NCBI GenBank assembly: GCA_905221605.1
Contig: CAJNDS010002328.1
Coordinates: 64,001-124,000, forward strand
From: Symbiodinium natans
Lineage: Eukaryota; Sar; Dinophyceae; Suessiales; Symbiodiniaceae
Direction: 5' to 3'
Length of the DNA: 60,000 nucleotides
Of this stretch, positions 33,258-45,514 are shown in pieces. Made by a program: the position numbers and the translations under genes. Positions within the stretch are counted from its first letter, which is position 1, and the number at the start of each line of letters is the position of its first letter. Under the pieces are notes generated by a model. It had not been told where the DNA came from. It saw only the letters and a program-made list of their open reading frames with translations, and did no database searches.

Positions 33258-34062
33258 CACTATGCCCTTGTTTCTATCTCTCAGTGCTCCTTCGGCATCT
33301 CTGGGGTGGTTCCCGGAGTCAATGAAAACGTCTTGCCCTCTCCGGACGTAGCGATGGACGATGACGCGTCGCTCATGCCTGGCGATGGAACCATTGGAAC
33401 TTGGAACCATGTACATTTACATAACGTGCCTTTGCGTGAAGACTTCCCACTTTACGTCTCCAGCATCTACAGAGACAACGTGAGGCGCCTCCTGCTGTGT
33501 CGTGACGTTTGGCGTCTCGCGGCGGTAGACGCGGATAGTCGAGAAGGTTTACCATCAACTCCTGCCACCGAGACTGAATTACCGTCTCCTACCTTGACAT
33601 GCGTGCGTGTGTGTGTGTTTGTGTGTGGGCTTTCAGGCTTGGGGGCTGCTGTGCACGAGACGAAGGACCCAAGGTATCAAAGAATCAGATTTAGTTTAGA
33701 TTAAATTAAATGCGACAACATACTACAAACACACAGCAATAGAATCGCATGCATTCTTGCAGACGCGAAAGTGCCAAGCATACTCCTGTTTATCGGCGCA
33801 TGAAACTCCTCGCCTCCTGATCTGCAAACTTACTGAGAAGCTCGCGGTGGTGCGACCTTTGACAGGGCGGAATCTGGCAGGACTGCAGGGCATTGGATGC
33901 TTTCAAACTTCAAGCTCCAGCCGCTGGGCTTGGTAGGGCGATGCCATGGAGTGCTAGTATAGACAAGTGGCTCCAGCAATGCAACGATGGCATTCCTGAG
34001 CATGACTCCGGCCATCTTTCGCTGAGGTTTGCAGCGCCCGAAATTGCTCCGTGGAGACCGCG

Positions 34063-34108
34063 GTTTAGGGTTTAGGGTTTAGGGTTTGGGGTTCAGGGTT
34101 TAGGGTGG
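34063..34108 (+). repeat. Telomere-like run, + orientation
   Basis: Five to six TTTAGGG units, the last ones degenerate. Confidence 0.9.
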
Positions 34109-34271
34109 GTTTCCCAACTACCCAATTCCCTGAACACCTGGTCTGACGGCAATATCGAGTCCAGGAGCTCTGAGCTGCTCAGCATCTCAGATTCAGGCCT
34201 CCAGAGCTGACCTGCCGAGCGTTTGGGCTCACAACTTGACTTCTCGCCCATTTGCCCCCATTTTCCCCCTA

Positions 34272-34341
34272 GACCCTAAACCCTAAACCCTAAACACGAA
34301 ACACCCTAAACCCTAAACACCCTAAACCCTAAACCCTAAAG
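34272..34341 (-). repeat. Telomere-like run, - orientation
   Basis: Clusters of CCCTAAA, broken by CACGAAA and CACCCTAAA, about 165 bp after a TTTAGGG run of opposite orientation. Confidence 0.9.
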
Positions 34342-34443
34342 CAGGGCCCCAGGGGTTCTTCTGATTCCTACGTCGGCCCTGGAGACCTTGACAACAACCT
34401 GCGCAGCTGTACCAGGAACCAACAGACACTCAGAGGCAGAGTA

Positions 34444-34671
34444 ATCCCCTCCCCCTAATACCAAACCCCCCCTACCCCCCTCTCTCTCTCACAGGCGCTC
34501 AGCCCCCTACCCCCCAAATAATAAAACCCCCAGTATACTATAATATAACTATAAGAAAACTAAACTAGAACTATAATATTAACAACCCCCAATATACTAT
34601 AATATAACTTTAAATGGGGGGGTATTCAATATTAGGGGGTAGGGGGGGGTTAATGTTAGGGGGAAGGGAGT
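34444..34671. repeat. C/G-rich hairpin element (family 4)
   Basis: Left arm CCCTCCCCCTAATACC followed by AAACCCCCCCTACCCCC. Right arm GGGGGTAGGGGGGGGTTAA followed by TGTTAGGGGGAAGGG. Arms are about 33 bp. The AT-rich centre carries two copies of ATACTATAATATAACT. Confidence 0.7.
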
Positions 34672-37600
34672 ATCCCTAGCCCGCTGTTGAAGCGGGCTCA
34701 TGGGGTTCCACAAAATCGGCAAAAGCGTCCTTGTCCTTGAATCTGAATGTGCCATTCTCAATCGCATTACTAGGTGCTAGAGTTGCCTGCTACAAGAAAG
34801 ACTCGAAGAGGCCTGGGTTCGCCGGCTTCGCGTTCTGGAGATATGGAGGTTCCTGAACTCCGCACTCGTGTCACATATGAAAAGAGCCCGATGGGCGCTG
34901 CTTGAGCCTTTTCCCATGCGTCAGCGTGCGTTGCTGCAGGATTCCTGTGGGCCTGCTAGGCTTCGGGATGACAGGTTCGGAACTCTAAAGGCTCACGCCA
35001 TTCTGGCATGGTACCAGAGATCAGGGGGCCTTTACTATTCAGCACCTCAAAGTTTTTGCAGGCAATGGCTTGCGACTCTGACTCTCAGTCGCCCAATCCC
35101 CTCCTGTGACCCTCTTCCCCACCGCGCATGCCAAGCGGCTCTCTCCATACTTCTCTCTATGGGCATCACGAGCTCGTTTGCAGAGACGTGTTGAGGGCCC
35201 TGGTGCGGGGGCTTCATCACAGAATATTACGGGAGCCATCTAGTTTGCAGCTGCTCTGAACTTCGCCTGTACCCAGACCGGATTATACATGCAAAGCGAT
35301 AGTTTGGTTATAGCAGCTACCAACCCCACTTCTCAGACCCTTCGCCCCTCATTGCTTCCAAGCACGAAGGCACCATAATCATATACAGTACTCAGTACGC
35401 ATCAGCTACTAGTCCAGGCATCCAGATTACGTTGCTTCGTAAGCTCTACTGAGAAACAGTGTACCGAAACGAGCGACGCTTCCTAACGAACATGTGAGCA
35501 GGCGACTTCCTGTGTGACAAGCCCATGGTTTTCAAGGGGATGCGGCAGTCAGGCCATCGTGAAAGCACTGCAGCACCTCGCCAAGCATCACGACGTTAGG
35601 CATGCGGCAGCGGAGCCACAGACTGGGATGTATAGGGTGGGGTTGGGGCTAGATTCAAGTCAGCTGAAGTGCTCCTCCTCATGTCTCACCAGGGCTGGCC
35701 CTGAACAAACCTTGAGACGTTTATACTATACTTCAGAAGTGTTTACACTGTTTACACCTTGTCAGATCCCCCGGTTCTTCGATGCCCACGCACGCCTAAG
35801 GCGAGACAGGCAATGTGCTGCGAGCCTGAACAGCTCCAGCCGCACGACACACCATGACAAAGCATGACCCTAAACCATCATCCATGATCCGTGGCGAACA
35901 CACACACATCCCATGTTGCAGCTGATTGCTTGATTGCTAATGAGCAACGACTCTCTCGACTAACCTTGCCATCCTTCGCAACCCTGCAAAGACCCCACAC
36001 TGCCCTAGACCTCGATTTGATGAACCTTCATACTTGGACTTAGGACCTCTTGAAACTTAAGACTTCAAACCCTGCAGAAGCGAGCAAAGGCCACGAAAGG
36101 GGCAGCCAGTGGCATGAGCTGGAGACTCATCCGAAAGGTTTAGGACATTTTTTCTAGTTTTGTGATAGTCATCGTCTCGGCTTCGCGGCCTTCATTCGAA
36201 GCCATTCAGGGGTCAGGGTTCAGATTTTGGGTTTAGGGTTATAATTAGCTGAGGAGCCAAAGCAGCGCTGTCAGACACTGACCCCACACAACGAGTACAA
36301 CAAACCTTGCCCCAACCCTGGCCCAACCCTCCGCTTCCCGATCACCAGAAAAGTCGCGCAAGGGGACTCAGAGGCCCAAAGATCGGAGACCCCACATCGG
36401 GCCGAACCTGGCTCCCGGAGTTGGGGAAGTGCAGCCTCTCCATCAGGGCTCTTGGACGAAAGCAAAATGCAAGGAACATGAAAAAAAAACACTTCTCCAG
36501 GTGAGTTTCGGGGGTGAAGCGCAGGGTGAAGCCACATCGACTTGCTAGCCGCGTTGTTGCTCCCGGGAAGTATTTAGCCACGCAGCAGAACAAAACCAAA
36601 GGAGACCTCCTCCTAGCCTAGCAGCAAGGAGAACGCAAGTGCTCAAGCAGCGCGCCGAGCTCTCCCTCTTTTACCCTGAGATGGTGGAGTCACGAGTCTC
36701 ATGCAATCCCAACAGCGAGTGAGACTCTTGACCTTCGATCCAAGCAGCCCTGTCAAGAAGAGGTTGGGCGGGCAAAATGCTCACACAGGTCTTAACTTCC
36801 AAGAGGCAAAGACCCTCCCGCATCAACAAGCCCTGCAGGTAGAGCCACACGCTTGCAGCAGTACAACACACCGCGCAAGACAAACTAACCCTCCCTCAGC
36901 GCACATACTTCCCACTTATATACATGCACGCATGCACTAAAAGCTGGCAAAGCGCTTTTAGACTGCAAAGCTGAGAGTTGAGTCAAGTGCCGTGTAAGCC
37001 GATAGTGGAATACAAAGCACATGCAATGCACTAGCGCATCTCATACTAGGTCGGTCTTAACTTAAGGTCCCATTCAAACGCTTTACGGCCGCATGCTGAA
37101 ACAACTGTCGACCGAACCAGCCACACAACTGGAGATGTCCCACAGCACCACGATGCCTGACCAAGTCGAATTCCCGGAACTCGTCCAGGAGTGCCTCGCC
37201 CGAAACGCCCAAACGGACTGGTGTGTTGGTATTCCACCTTTCTCTGAGTGTTTTACCATTTCACAAGACAGACATTGCGGTCGACCGATTCTAGAGCCAA
37301 TGATTTGTGTCAGCCCATGGTGCAATCCACAGCGGCGGGTGGACATCTGAGGGTGGACATCTGAGAGCGGCCGCATTTTTTTATTGCAAAATGATCAAGA
37401 TGCTTCGTGGGGCGCGCCTGTGGAGACATGTGCGCCTCTGCTCGACACCTGCCAACAATGCAAAAGGAGGGGGGATCCCTCCCAGGCCACGAGTACCCCT
37501 TCATCAGGGCCTAAGGGTACCCACTGTAGGGGCAATTAGGGCGTCATGGTACATGCTTCTCACTCAGGAGGTCGAGGCTCCAAGCAAAACCTCCGCTATG

Positions 37601-38517
37601 AAAGCTGCCTCATGTCCCCCCCCTCATATTGGAGATTCCTGCCTCAGGAAGAAGCTGCTTCGTTCTAGCGGAGGACCGCAAACCTGCAGATGAGGGTTCG
37701 AACTTGGAGTCCTCTTCGGGGTGCTTGTATGCGATCCCATCCATGCCGGATGCTCATCACCAGGAAAGCTTCGTGTCGAAAGCTATAACAACTGATGCTT
37801 GTTCAGCACAGAGAGAGAGAGAGAGAGAGACTACTGGCACCTTGGCGAGGTCTGGCTTCGGCCGTCGGAGCTCCTCCATCGCGCACTGCATCCTTATGTT
37901 CATGGAGGTCTAAAGGGCTCTGTGCCTTGTAACCGCATGGATGCAAGGGGCCCCTTTCTTAGTAATGCGCATGGTAGGGTTTTATCCGGAGACATCTGCA
38001 ATGCCGATTCTGAGCTTGGGGCTGGTGGAGCATAAACTCTTTTCCTGCCCGGGCATCAGGCACGCAAACTCTAGGACCCCAGGACGACTTACGCCGCTAC
38101 ACCGAGATTACCATGGTGGTCCTCTGACTTCCCAGCTCTGTCTGACTCTGTCAAGCATAGATGATGGCTCGATGTCCCTTCGGTTCTTCTTGGGAGTTAG
38201 CTGAAAGAACTGGGCGGGTGCACGTGCAAGTGTGCAGGGGCTACACCCAGAAGCAAAGCTTCGGAATCTGCCTTGACGGCTGCATTTTGCAGCAAGGTTG
38301 TGCTTCAGGTCGAAAGGGTCTTCTATGTACCTGCGCAATGGGCAACGATGAGACGCTTCACCTGCGCATGGGTATCGCTGGGGAACCACTGCTCGTAGAA
38401 CGTCTTGGTGCCGAGGCCATGCTTGCCGACGAAAACACCAGGTTGGCTTAAGCCTGACAGGCCAGGTCGCAGCGGGACATGCGAGACCAATCGGGTCTAC
38501 AAAGACCGAATCACTGC

Positions 38518-38619
38518 AAAGTTCATGACAGAGCGACCCTCTTCAGGGGCCACAACATCCGAGTTCTCAAAGTTCATGACAAAACGACTCTCTTCAGGGG
38601 CCACAGCAAACCGAATTCT
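38518..38619 (+). repeat. 51-bp tandem duplication
   Basis: Two units beginning AAAGTTCATGACA, each with CTCTTCAGGGGCCACA. In frame on +, they read KFMTERPSSGATTSEFS and KFMTKRLSSGATANRIL. A possible third, diverged RPLSGATNGK lies near 38.76 kb. Confidence 0.7.
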
Positions 38620-39529
38620 CCCCCGTAGGCGCTGGTGACAACTGGCCATAGACTTCCAACTCGTGGCGGCATGAAAGTCGAAGGGTTGTCTACTGGACTA
38701 TTGGACTTCCACGTGACGAGAGGGTTTCGGGCTGAAAAAACTCATTGCAGACCAAGACCCCTCTCTGGTGCAACCAATGGAAAAATGGCTCAAAACAACG
38801 CGTTAACCGTGCAAACCGAAATGCTCTATTCTATTCAACATTCAGTCAAGGCTCGCATGCATACGGCATGCTGCGACCAATCGAACTCTTCGCCTGTGCT
38901 CGTGCGGATAGTTAAGTTGAAGTTGCAGCTATAGCGTGCGAAAGCTGCCTGGGTCGTGGACTTGTCAGACTGCGATGCACCAAGCATTTTCTTGGCATTC
39001 TTGCTACTGCTCTACAGAAGCACAGAGACTATGAACGGTACCGTGCGATACTGGAGCAGTACAGTGCAGCAAGGCAGCTGTAAAATCGAAAGAAACCGTA
39101 GAGCAGCTCGGCCACGCCTTGGCTGCGAGCTTGCAGCGGCGGTGCTGAAACAAAAGCATTGTCACGCGATAGCACTACCAGCCGAATAGCCACCGCCTCT
39201 CCCCCCCCCTCATGAAACTGACGGCCCGCAAACAGTTTAACGCGCAGGTGCGGCTGCCCTAAACTGTCACCATCTGGGCTGTGCAAAAACATCCGGCCGG
39301 AGGAACTCGAAAAATCCGATTGCCTCCCCCCCTCTTAACGATGGTAAGTTGTCATGCCCATCTATCAGCTTATGCAATCCTGGAAGAAGTCTGATGCCGC
39401 CGCAGGTTCTGCTCTTGTTCTCGGATGGAGGGAGGAGCTCGACCTGTCAGCATCCCATTTGCTTGGATGTCACATGGAATTAACGTTAAATATGGGCAGT
39501 TTTTTTGGCCTTGGCAGAAGCCTTAACCC

Positions 39530-39856
39530 TTGAGGCAGGACCTTTACATTGCTCTGCGACACAGAGGGAAGAAGGCTCGGGCTTGCGTTGCTTCACGAGC
39601 TATAAAGGTCCGTGTCTGTGCCTATCTACGAACCCCCCGACTCCCAGGCCTGCTCGAAGAACTTGGTCTCCCACACGTCATCAGACTCAGAGTGCAGCTG
39701 CCAAAAGGTCTGCATGATCTAAATAAATTAAAGGACATGAAGCTTCTGGACAATATAAAAGTAAAACACATTCGTTCCCGACTGTTACTCTGCGGCAAGC
39801 CGCGCGTAAAGGATTCGTGCGGACCCTGCACTCTTGTAGCAAGCACACCAAGTTAA
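39530..39856 (+). CDS. Candidate coding stretch, unknown
   Basis: The + frame reads LLEELGLPHVIRLRVQLPKG, then HDLNKLKDMKLLDNIKVK, a charged and leucine-rich composition unlike the surrounding repeats. No family recognised and splice limits unclear. It would be the only coding stretch on + in this part, which counts against it. Confidence 0.2.
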   Translation: MRQDLYIALRHRGKKARACVASRAIKVRVCAYLRTPRLPGLLEELGLPHVIRLRVQLPKGLHDLNKLKDMKLLDNIKVKHIRSRLLLCGKPRVKDSCGPCTLVASTPS

Positions 39857-40307
39857 GCTTGGTCACGCCCCTCTTCGTTTCCGCGATCTTGTGTGAGGGA
39901 GCTCCCCTTGGTGAGTCAGAGAAGGTCAGGGACGCCGCTACTTCTCTCCCTCGAAGTTCCAAGTCACGGTGATGACACCGCAACATCCACCTACAGGTCT
40001 CTTCTACATCCGGGCACTAAGCCGGGCTGTGAAGCTGCATGCACACGTTAATCTTGAACACCATGTTGGGTTTTCCTGGGCCTGGTCTCCGAATTGACGG
40101 CCTAGGGAAACAAGCCCCTCAAAACTCCCACTAGTACCCGGGCTTTTTTTTTCTGGGGCCGTTGCAATTCCTGGAGGTTGGGAATGACGCATGGCGTCAA
40201 GGACCTCGGCAGTGAGTGGGGCTTCGGACATTTGCTGCAGACTGCAGGGTTTGGTTGTTGCAACTGTGCGCGCCTACTTGGCTGCACGTGGGTCAGGCAG
40301 GCAGCGC

Positions 40308-40419
40308 TGTTCCCCCTATACTAACAGTCCTTAATCGGGTCATACCCCTAAACCCTGAACCCTAAACCCTAGCCCCTATAATCCCCATTAAGCACTGTTA
40401 GTATCAGGGGGAACATCCC
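40308..40419. repeat. Hairpin element family 1, copy b, with telomere-like centre
   Basis: Left arm GTTCCCCCTATACTAACAGT, CCTTAAT; right arm ATTAAGCACTGTTAGTATCA, GGGGGAACATCCC. The loop holds four CCCTAAA-type units (40348-40374). Confidence 0.8.
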
Positions 40420-40978
40420 AACCATGAACTGTGATTCGCCGAGTATCCTCGGCCTGCGCTCAAAGATGGTCCGTCAAGTGCCCCTCATAAGTACCACACT
40501 TTGGGTTTAGGGCTTGGGGTTTAGCAAGTATCTTTGTGCAATGATCCCTACGATAGCGATTAGATTCTGGGTGGTGTATTTGATAGGTTCGGTCGCATTT
40601 GTCCGTTTGTTTGCTTGCTTGCTTGCGCCGCTTTTATTTGTGTTTGTTTTTGCTTTTTGTGTTGTGTGCCGGTTGGTTTGCTTGCTTTCTGCAAGCGCTC
40701 TCTGCAACAGCAGGTCCACCCTAGTGGTTTTCTTGCTTTGCAAGCATTCGTGTGTTGGTTTCTTTGTGTGTATATATGTGTAGAATGTATTTATTTGCCT
40801 ATACATAATACATATATTTGTTGTTTATTTGTTCATTAATGCAGCATTAATGTTTTTTATTTCTGTGTGTGCGTGCGCACCCCGTTTGGCCTATCACCAG
40901 TCAACGCCTTCAGGCTGACAGCTCAAGGTGACAGTGGTTGGCCTTGTGCTTGTTGTGTTTGCTAATCTGGTTCCCAAA

Positions 40979-41085
40979 GAGCCCGATATGTCTCAATTAA
41001 GCAATATACCTTACAGCATAATAGAGCAGATTAAGGACCCCGATAGAATTTCTGGAATATTCCTTAATTAAGGGGTATCGGGCTC
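40979..41085. repeat. Hairpin element family 3
   Basis: Terminal inverted repeats of about 23 bp: GAGCCCGATATGTCTCAATT at the left and AATTAAGGGGTATCGGGCTC at the right. AT-rich centre, no coding capacity. Confidence 0.7.
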
Positions 41086-43169
41086 ACGGGATTTCGACTC
41101 CTTGCCCAGTCATGGTCGAGAAGCTGCAGGTAGTAAAGGACCATCAGCACGTACCTTAGGGAAGAGTGGGCATGGTAGGAAGGCGTGTTGTTGGTACATT
41201 CCGATTCCATTCGCCCAGCTCTTGGACAAGAAGACCCTGAACATCGTTGCGTCCCTAAGCCATACACTCAGGGTGCGAGTCTCATTCCTTTCCTGACGTC
41301 CAAAGAGTGCCCGCCAAGGCGCGCATAGCTGTTCAGGCAGCCATCCGTGCTGCTGACCATGTCAAAACGCTTCGCCCAATCTTTCCTCGGGGGCATTTCC
41401 CACGCGTGGCATGCCTCTGATCCAAGCTGCACTGCGCCACGGCCACATCGCGAAAGTTCCAAATGGTGCCAAGCTGCACCAATCTTCCCAACCTAAGACG
41501 TGGCAGTGGTGCGAGAACTCTCTTCACAGCCAAGCAAGACCTGTCAAGTGTATCTATAGACCATGTAGACACAACATTGACAACAGCAACTATTAATTCA
41601 GCCAAGCCGACGTCGGCACGCGGTAATCACAGCGGCAATAACATTCCAGCAGTCTGGAGTTTCGGATTCCCAACTCCTGGGTGTGCTTTTCGAGAGTGCA
41701 TGAGTGGCTCAACTTGATCCCGGTCCCACAAGGGGGGGAGGTTTCTCTTTTGGACACACATGGACACACTAAAGGTCTTAATGATTTGTAATTATGGCAA
41801 GTTTGGGGGGGGGGGGGGAGGTTTCAAGCGCACGGCAAGGTGGCAACTGCTTTTCAGGCACCAAGAAAGGCGAGGGGCATTTCGCATCATGAAGTCCACC
41901 TGCCAGGGCCGCACGGGGCTGTGAGCTTCTCAATTTCTGCCTTACCTACTGCCGCGCTTCAGCAGCTCTAGTCTAGCTGCGCCCGCCTCCAAGTTACTGG
42001 CTGGGTCCGTGAACTTCACCAGCGGCGTGGAAGACCTCGGCCATGAGACCACAAGCTCAAAGCGGGGGGGGACTACATGGGGTCCAGGCTTCGGGTCCGC
42101 ATCTCTGGGAAGAATCTTCAAATGCCCATCCAGATTCTCGGTCTGGCTTTCTTCTGATTTGGGGTGACCGCAAGTAACGACGTATTCTCGCCATGGCTAT
42201 GAGGCTAAGATCACAACGTAAACACTTTGGTGACGTTTTCGTAGCCATACTCCTCGGAACACCAGCCGTCAACAAACAAGGCAGCAAGAGACATCTCGGC
42301 AAGCGCAAGCACTTTGTGGCACGTGCTGATTTACTCGTGATCTCTTGAAACAACCCTGTGGCGGTCCTTGAGGCTTTGCGTCACAGAGGCGAGGGTGGAC
42401 AGGATACCTCAGACGAAAGGTTTTGAACAAGGGAGTACATGCGACTCATGTAACATATGTCACATACATGTATGTCATAGAAGTCCCTCTTCCTCTCCAA
42501 ATCCTCAAGCGCTTGGTTTTGACAAGGTCGTACACTCAACACTTTCCCTGGCCGCGGAAACGGAAATACCTCCACTGGCCAAAACGTCATGAACAGAGGC
42601 ACAACCACTGGACAGTAGGCCCAGGGGCGTCCATTTTCCAGGTCTCCAGTATACCTCGGCTCCACCACGCGTGTGCCAAAGCCCCCGGTCCATGCACCCT
42701 TCTGATACACGCCTCTATAACTATTGATTATTATGACTATTGCTATTATTACTATTAGTATTATTATTTTTTCACAGAATACAGACCTCAGTAACGTGTG
42801 AGACAAGAGGTGGCCCAAGCAACATCAAGCAGTCAACGGCACATACCCGCTGGAACTTGGTACGTCTCACGTTTTGGCACCAGTCATGATACAGGCCACA
42901 GATGTACGGTGAGACCGAAAACGAACGAAAACCAGAGCGAAAAAAGAGAGAAGTCTTAACATCAAGTCATAGCGTAACAAGGTCTGCAACCGAAGTGATC
43001 TGAGCATGTACAGCTCTGATCCACTTGCTGACTCTTACAACCTTTACCCTTGATCTGAGTCTGAAAAGCCTGCATAAACAAGGGCAGAACTCACAAGTCT
43101 ACTTCTACCTCCGGCGGGCCACGTGCAACAAAGTTCCAACCCTCCGAATGAACCCCAAACCTGAGTCGA

Positions 43170-43243
43170 GGCGGAATAGGGATTCCAATAGGGGGTACTA
43201 CATTCCCTATTATAAGCACTGTTACAAGGGGGGACATCCCAAC
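43170..43243. repeat. Hairpin element family 1, copy c
   Basis: GAATAGGGATTCCAATAGGG, GGTACTACATTCCCTATTAT, AAGCACTGTTACAAGGGG. Core nearly the same as copy a; the left arm is truncated. Confidence 0.7.
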
Positions 43244-44369
43244 ACATGACACTTGAGGGGTACCGAGGCCTTGCTGTGTTTCAATGTAAAACCGTCAGTC
43301 ACAGAACCGATACGAACTTCGTGGGTGGTTCCAAAAATAACGTTGAATGCTGGATGAACCAATGGCATTGTGACTCTGATCATGCGAGGAAGAAATTTAC
43401 ACTTTCGCAACAAGCTCCAGCCGCTCGGATCCCATCCTGCCTCGCCTCACAACATGATCCTATCGAATGTATGACGCAGACCCAGAAAAACTCCGAACAA
43501 ACGTGAATTTCTAGACTTGCGATCGAAAACTCTGCAACCCATGAACCTCTGGATCCATTTGAACTCTCACCCTCAAGCCTAGAGATGCAGCGTGACCCTA
43601 CTTGCGCAGCGCAAACGAACCAAGCGTAAGGCCGAGGGTCGCGACATCGAGGTCGGACTTCGCCGATTTGAAGCTAGTCGCGGAGGATCCGAACACCTGC
43701 ACGTCCTGAGAAGGTACATGCTTCTGCAGACAGCAGACTTCATCCCTGAATGTGTCTTCCAGCCGCTTAGCCCCATAGCCGAAGGACTCTTATAGATACC
43801 ACTCGCCTTCGCACACAATAGTTCGTGACGCATTGGCTGCAATCGGGTGTCCCCCTGGTGGCCATGCTTCTTCACAATTGCCTGGCGGGACTTCTTCTAC
43901 CCAATTGTGGATGCTCAGATGGAACTGGACATCCCAAATGACGCCACTGAGTTTGTTGAGCGAGCTATCGGTTCCCCTTCAAGGAACCTCTGGGGCAACA
44001 AAAGGCTACAAGCCACGGCCTCCAAGTTGCTCCGGATACGGAACTCCTTAGCTGGCTCAGGTGGGGGGCCCTGGTCGTGCAAGGATGGCCTTATTCAAGC
44101 ATCCGATTCTGAGATAAGTCGCTGCTTCTGTATGCGCGTGCCTGCAGCATTCTCAAAGGAAGGGCTTACTTCGGATTGCGCTTACAGCTCTCAAATCTTC
44201 AAGGTGTGATGACTGCATCGGCTACAGGACAGCTTTTGCAGTAGTACCTCTCGGCACATCTGAGCGCCGAGTCACGTCCATTGACTGCGGTGCATGTGAT
44301 CTGCAATCGACCTTGGCAGGTCTCCAAGACTTACTCGAACCAGCTCGCCCTGGTACACGGATCAAGTGA

Positions 44370-44466
44370 GGTCATCATGAGCGGACTCTTGACATTCATG
44401 CTCAGAATGTTGTCTTGAGACAACCCAAAGAAATCTAGCTTTCGCTTGGTTGTGGTCAGGCCAGAC
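44370..44466 (-). CDS. Possible exon, unknown
   Basis: After the acceptor GGGCTGCAG the minus strand reads SGLTTTKRKLDFFGLSQD and continues NILSMNVKS. Donor not fixed. It could belong to the same gene as the LsmAD exon further up. Confidence 0.3.
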
Positions 44467-44773
44467 CTGCAGCCCAGCCACTCACTCAGAGCTGCAATCG
44501 ACCTCGGCAGCACACGCAAACATGAGCGACTCAGCAACTGATTCCAGGACTGTGATCGTGTGTGCAACACCAAGCAAGCCCTGTCAGGACCTGCAGTGTC
44601 CTGCAGATCCGTCATGCTTTGATTGAACCAGTGTCAGCCGAGTCTCTCTGCAGCCAGTGGGGCCTGCGCATTCAAGCTGGACGTGCCATGCCCCACTTCA
44701 TCCAACATCAGACAACTACACCTGGCTTGGACGAGAAACCTTCCCTGGCAGTCAAGGTTCCAAACTAGACAAC

Positions 44774-44875
44774 CTTTTTTCAACATGTTCTCATATTCGA
44801 TCATGAATTCACCGAGAGCAATGATTGTGGCAAACTTCTGGGGATCTAGCAATCCCCTACGCTCACTAAATCTCT
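44774..44875 (-). CDS. Probable internal exon, unknown
   Basis: 102 bp with a good acceptor (GCTATTTTTCAG) and a GT donor (AAAAAAG|GTTGTC). Reads RFSERRGLLDPQKFATIIAL then GEFMIEYENMLKK. Its even, non-repetitive composition supports coding. Domain not recognised; on the same strand and downstream of the LsmAD exon. Confidence 0.4.
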
Positions 44876-45180
44876 CTGAAAAATAGCACCTATCACAAGC
44901 ACCATTGCACCAGTGAGGGGTCTCCGGGTATGTGTGAATTAAACAGAAGAGAAGGACAAGCCTGGACATCGTGGACTCTCCCCTGCGACTTAGGCTCCCA
45001 CCTTGCCCACGGCGCTGAACCGTGCCTCCTCACTCTCCTGCAAACAACTCGGGCATGCTTCCCAAGAAAGCTATCAAGTCTTAGGATCTGTTTTGGAGCT
45101 GCGGCCTGACATGACCCTCGCTTCAAAGACAACATGCTGTGGCTCGACTTCTGTTTCTGGCACACATCCCATGAGGAATA

Positions 45181-45318
45181 GGTTTAGGGTTTAGGGTTTA
45201 GGGTTTAGGGTTTAGGGTTTAGGGTTTAGGGTTTAGGGTTTAGGGTTTAGGGTTTAGGGTTTAGGGTTTAGGGTTTAGGGTTTAGGGTTTAGGGTTTAGG
45301 ATTTTGGGTTTAGGGTTG
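45181..45318 (+). repeat. Long interstitial telomere-like array (TTTAGGG)n
   Basis: About seventeen perfect TTTAGGG units over 45181-45300, then two imperfect ones (ATTTTGGG, TTTAGGG). By far the longest and cleanest run in the window; the perfection suggests recent origin or homogenisation. Confidence 0.95.
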
Positions 45319-45426
45319 CAAAATACGCCTTGTCATGCCTCGGCCGGTCCTGGGCAGAGCTCAGGCCGTCCCGGGTTTCAAAATGCGCCGAACCTGCCGG
45401 GTCGTCTTGACAGAGGTACTTTGGCA

Positions 45427-45514
45427 TGTTCCCCCTTACACTAACAGTCACTAACAGTCCTTAATGGGAATTATCATGTCACAGGGGGTCTAGAATCCCT
45501 ATTAAGGACATCCC
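45427..45514. repeat. Hairpin element family 1, copy d
   Basis: GTTCCCCCTTACACTAACAG, a duplicated CACTAACAGT, CCTTAATGGGAATT, then AATCCCTATTAAGGACATCC. About 110 bp from the telomere-like array. Confidence 0.7.

Larger units (their letters stand above)
32361..44300. other. Long gene-poor region
   Basis: No family recognised. It holds TAA/TTA repeats, inverted telomere-like runs, four hairpin elements and a GA repeat (37810-37831). Several open frames are protein-like but unproven: + 39530-39856, + 43847-44209 (DAQMELDIPNDATEFVERA), and a short minus piece near 33070-33108 reading EVEVKPKKEARKK between CTGCCAG and AAG|GC, which might be an N-terminal exon of copy B. Confidence 0.5.
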
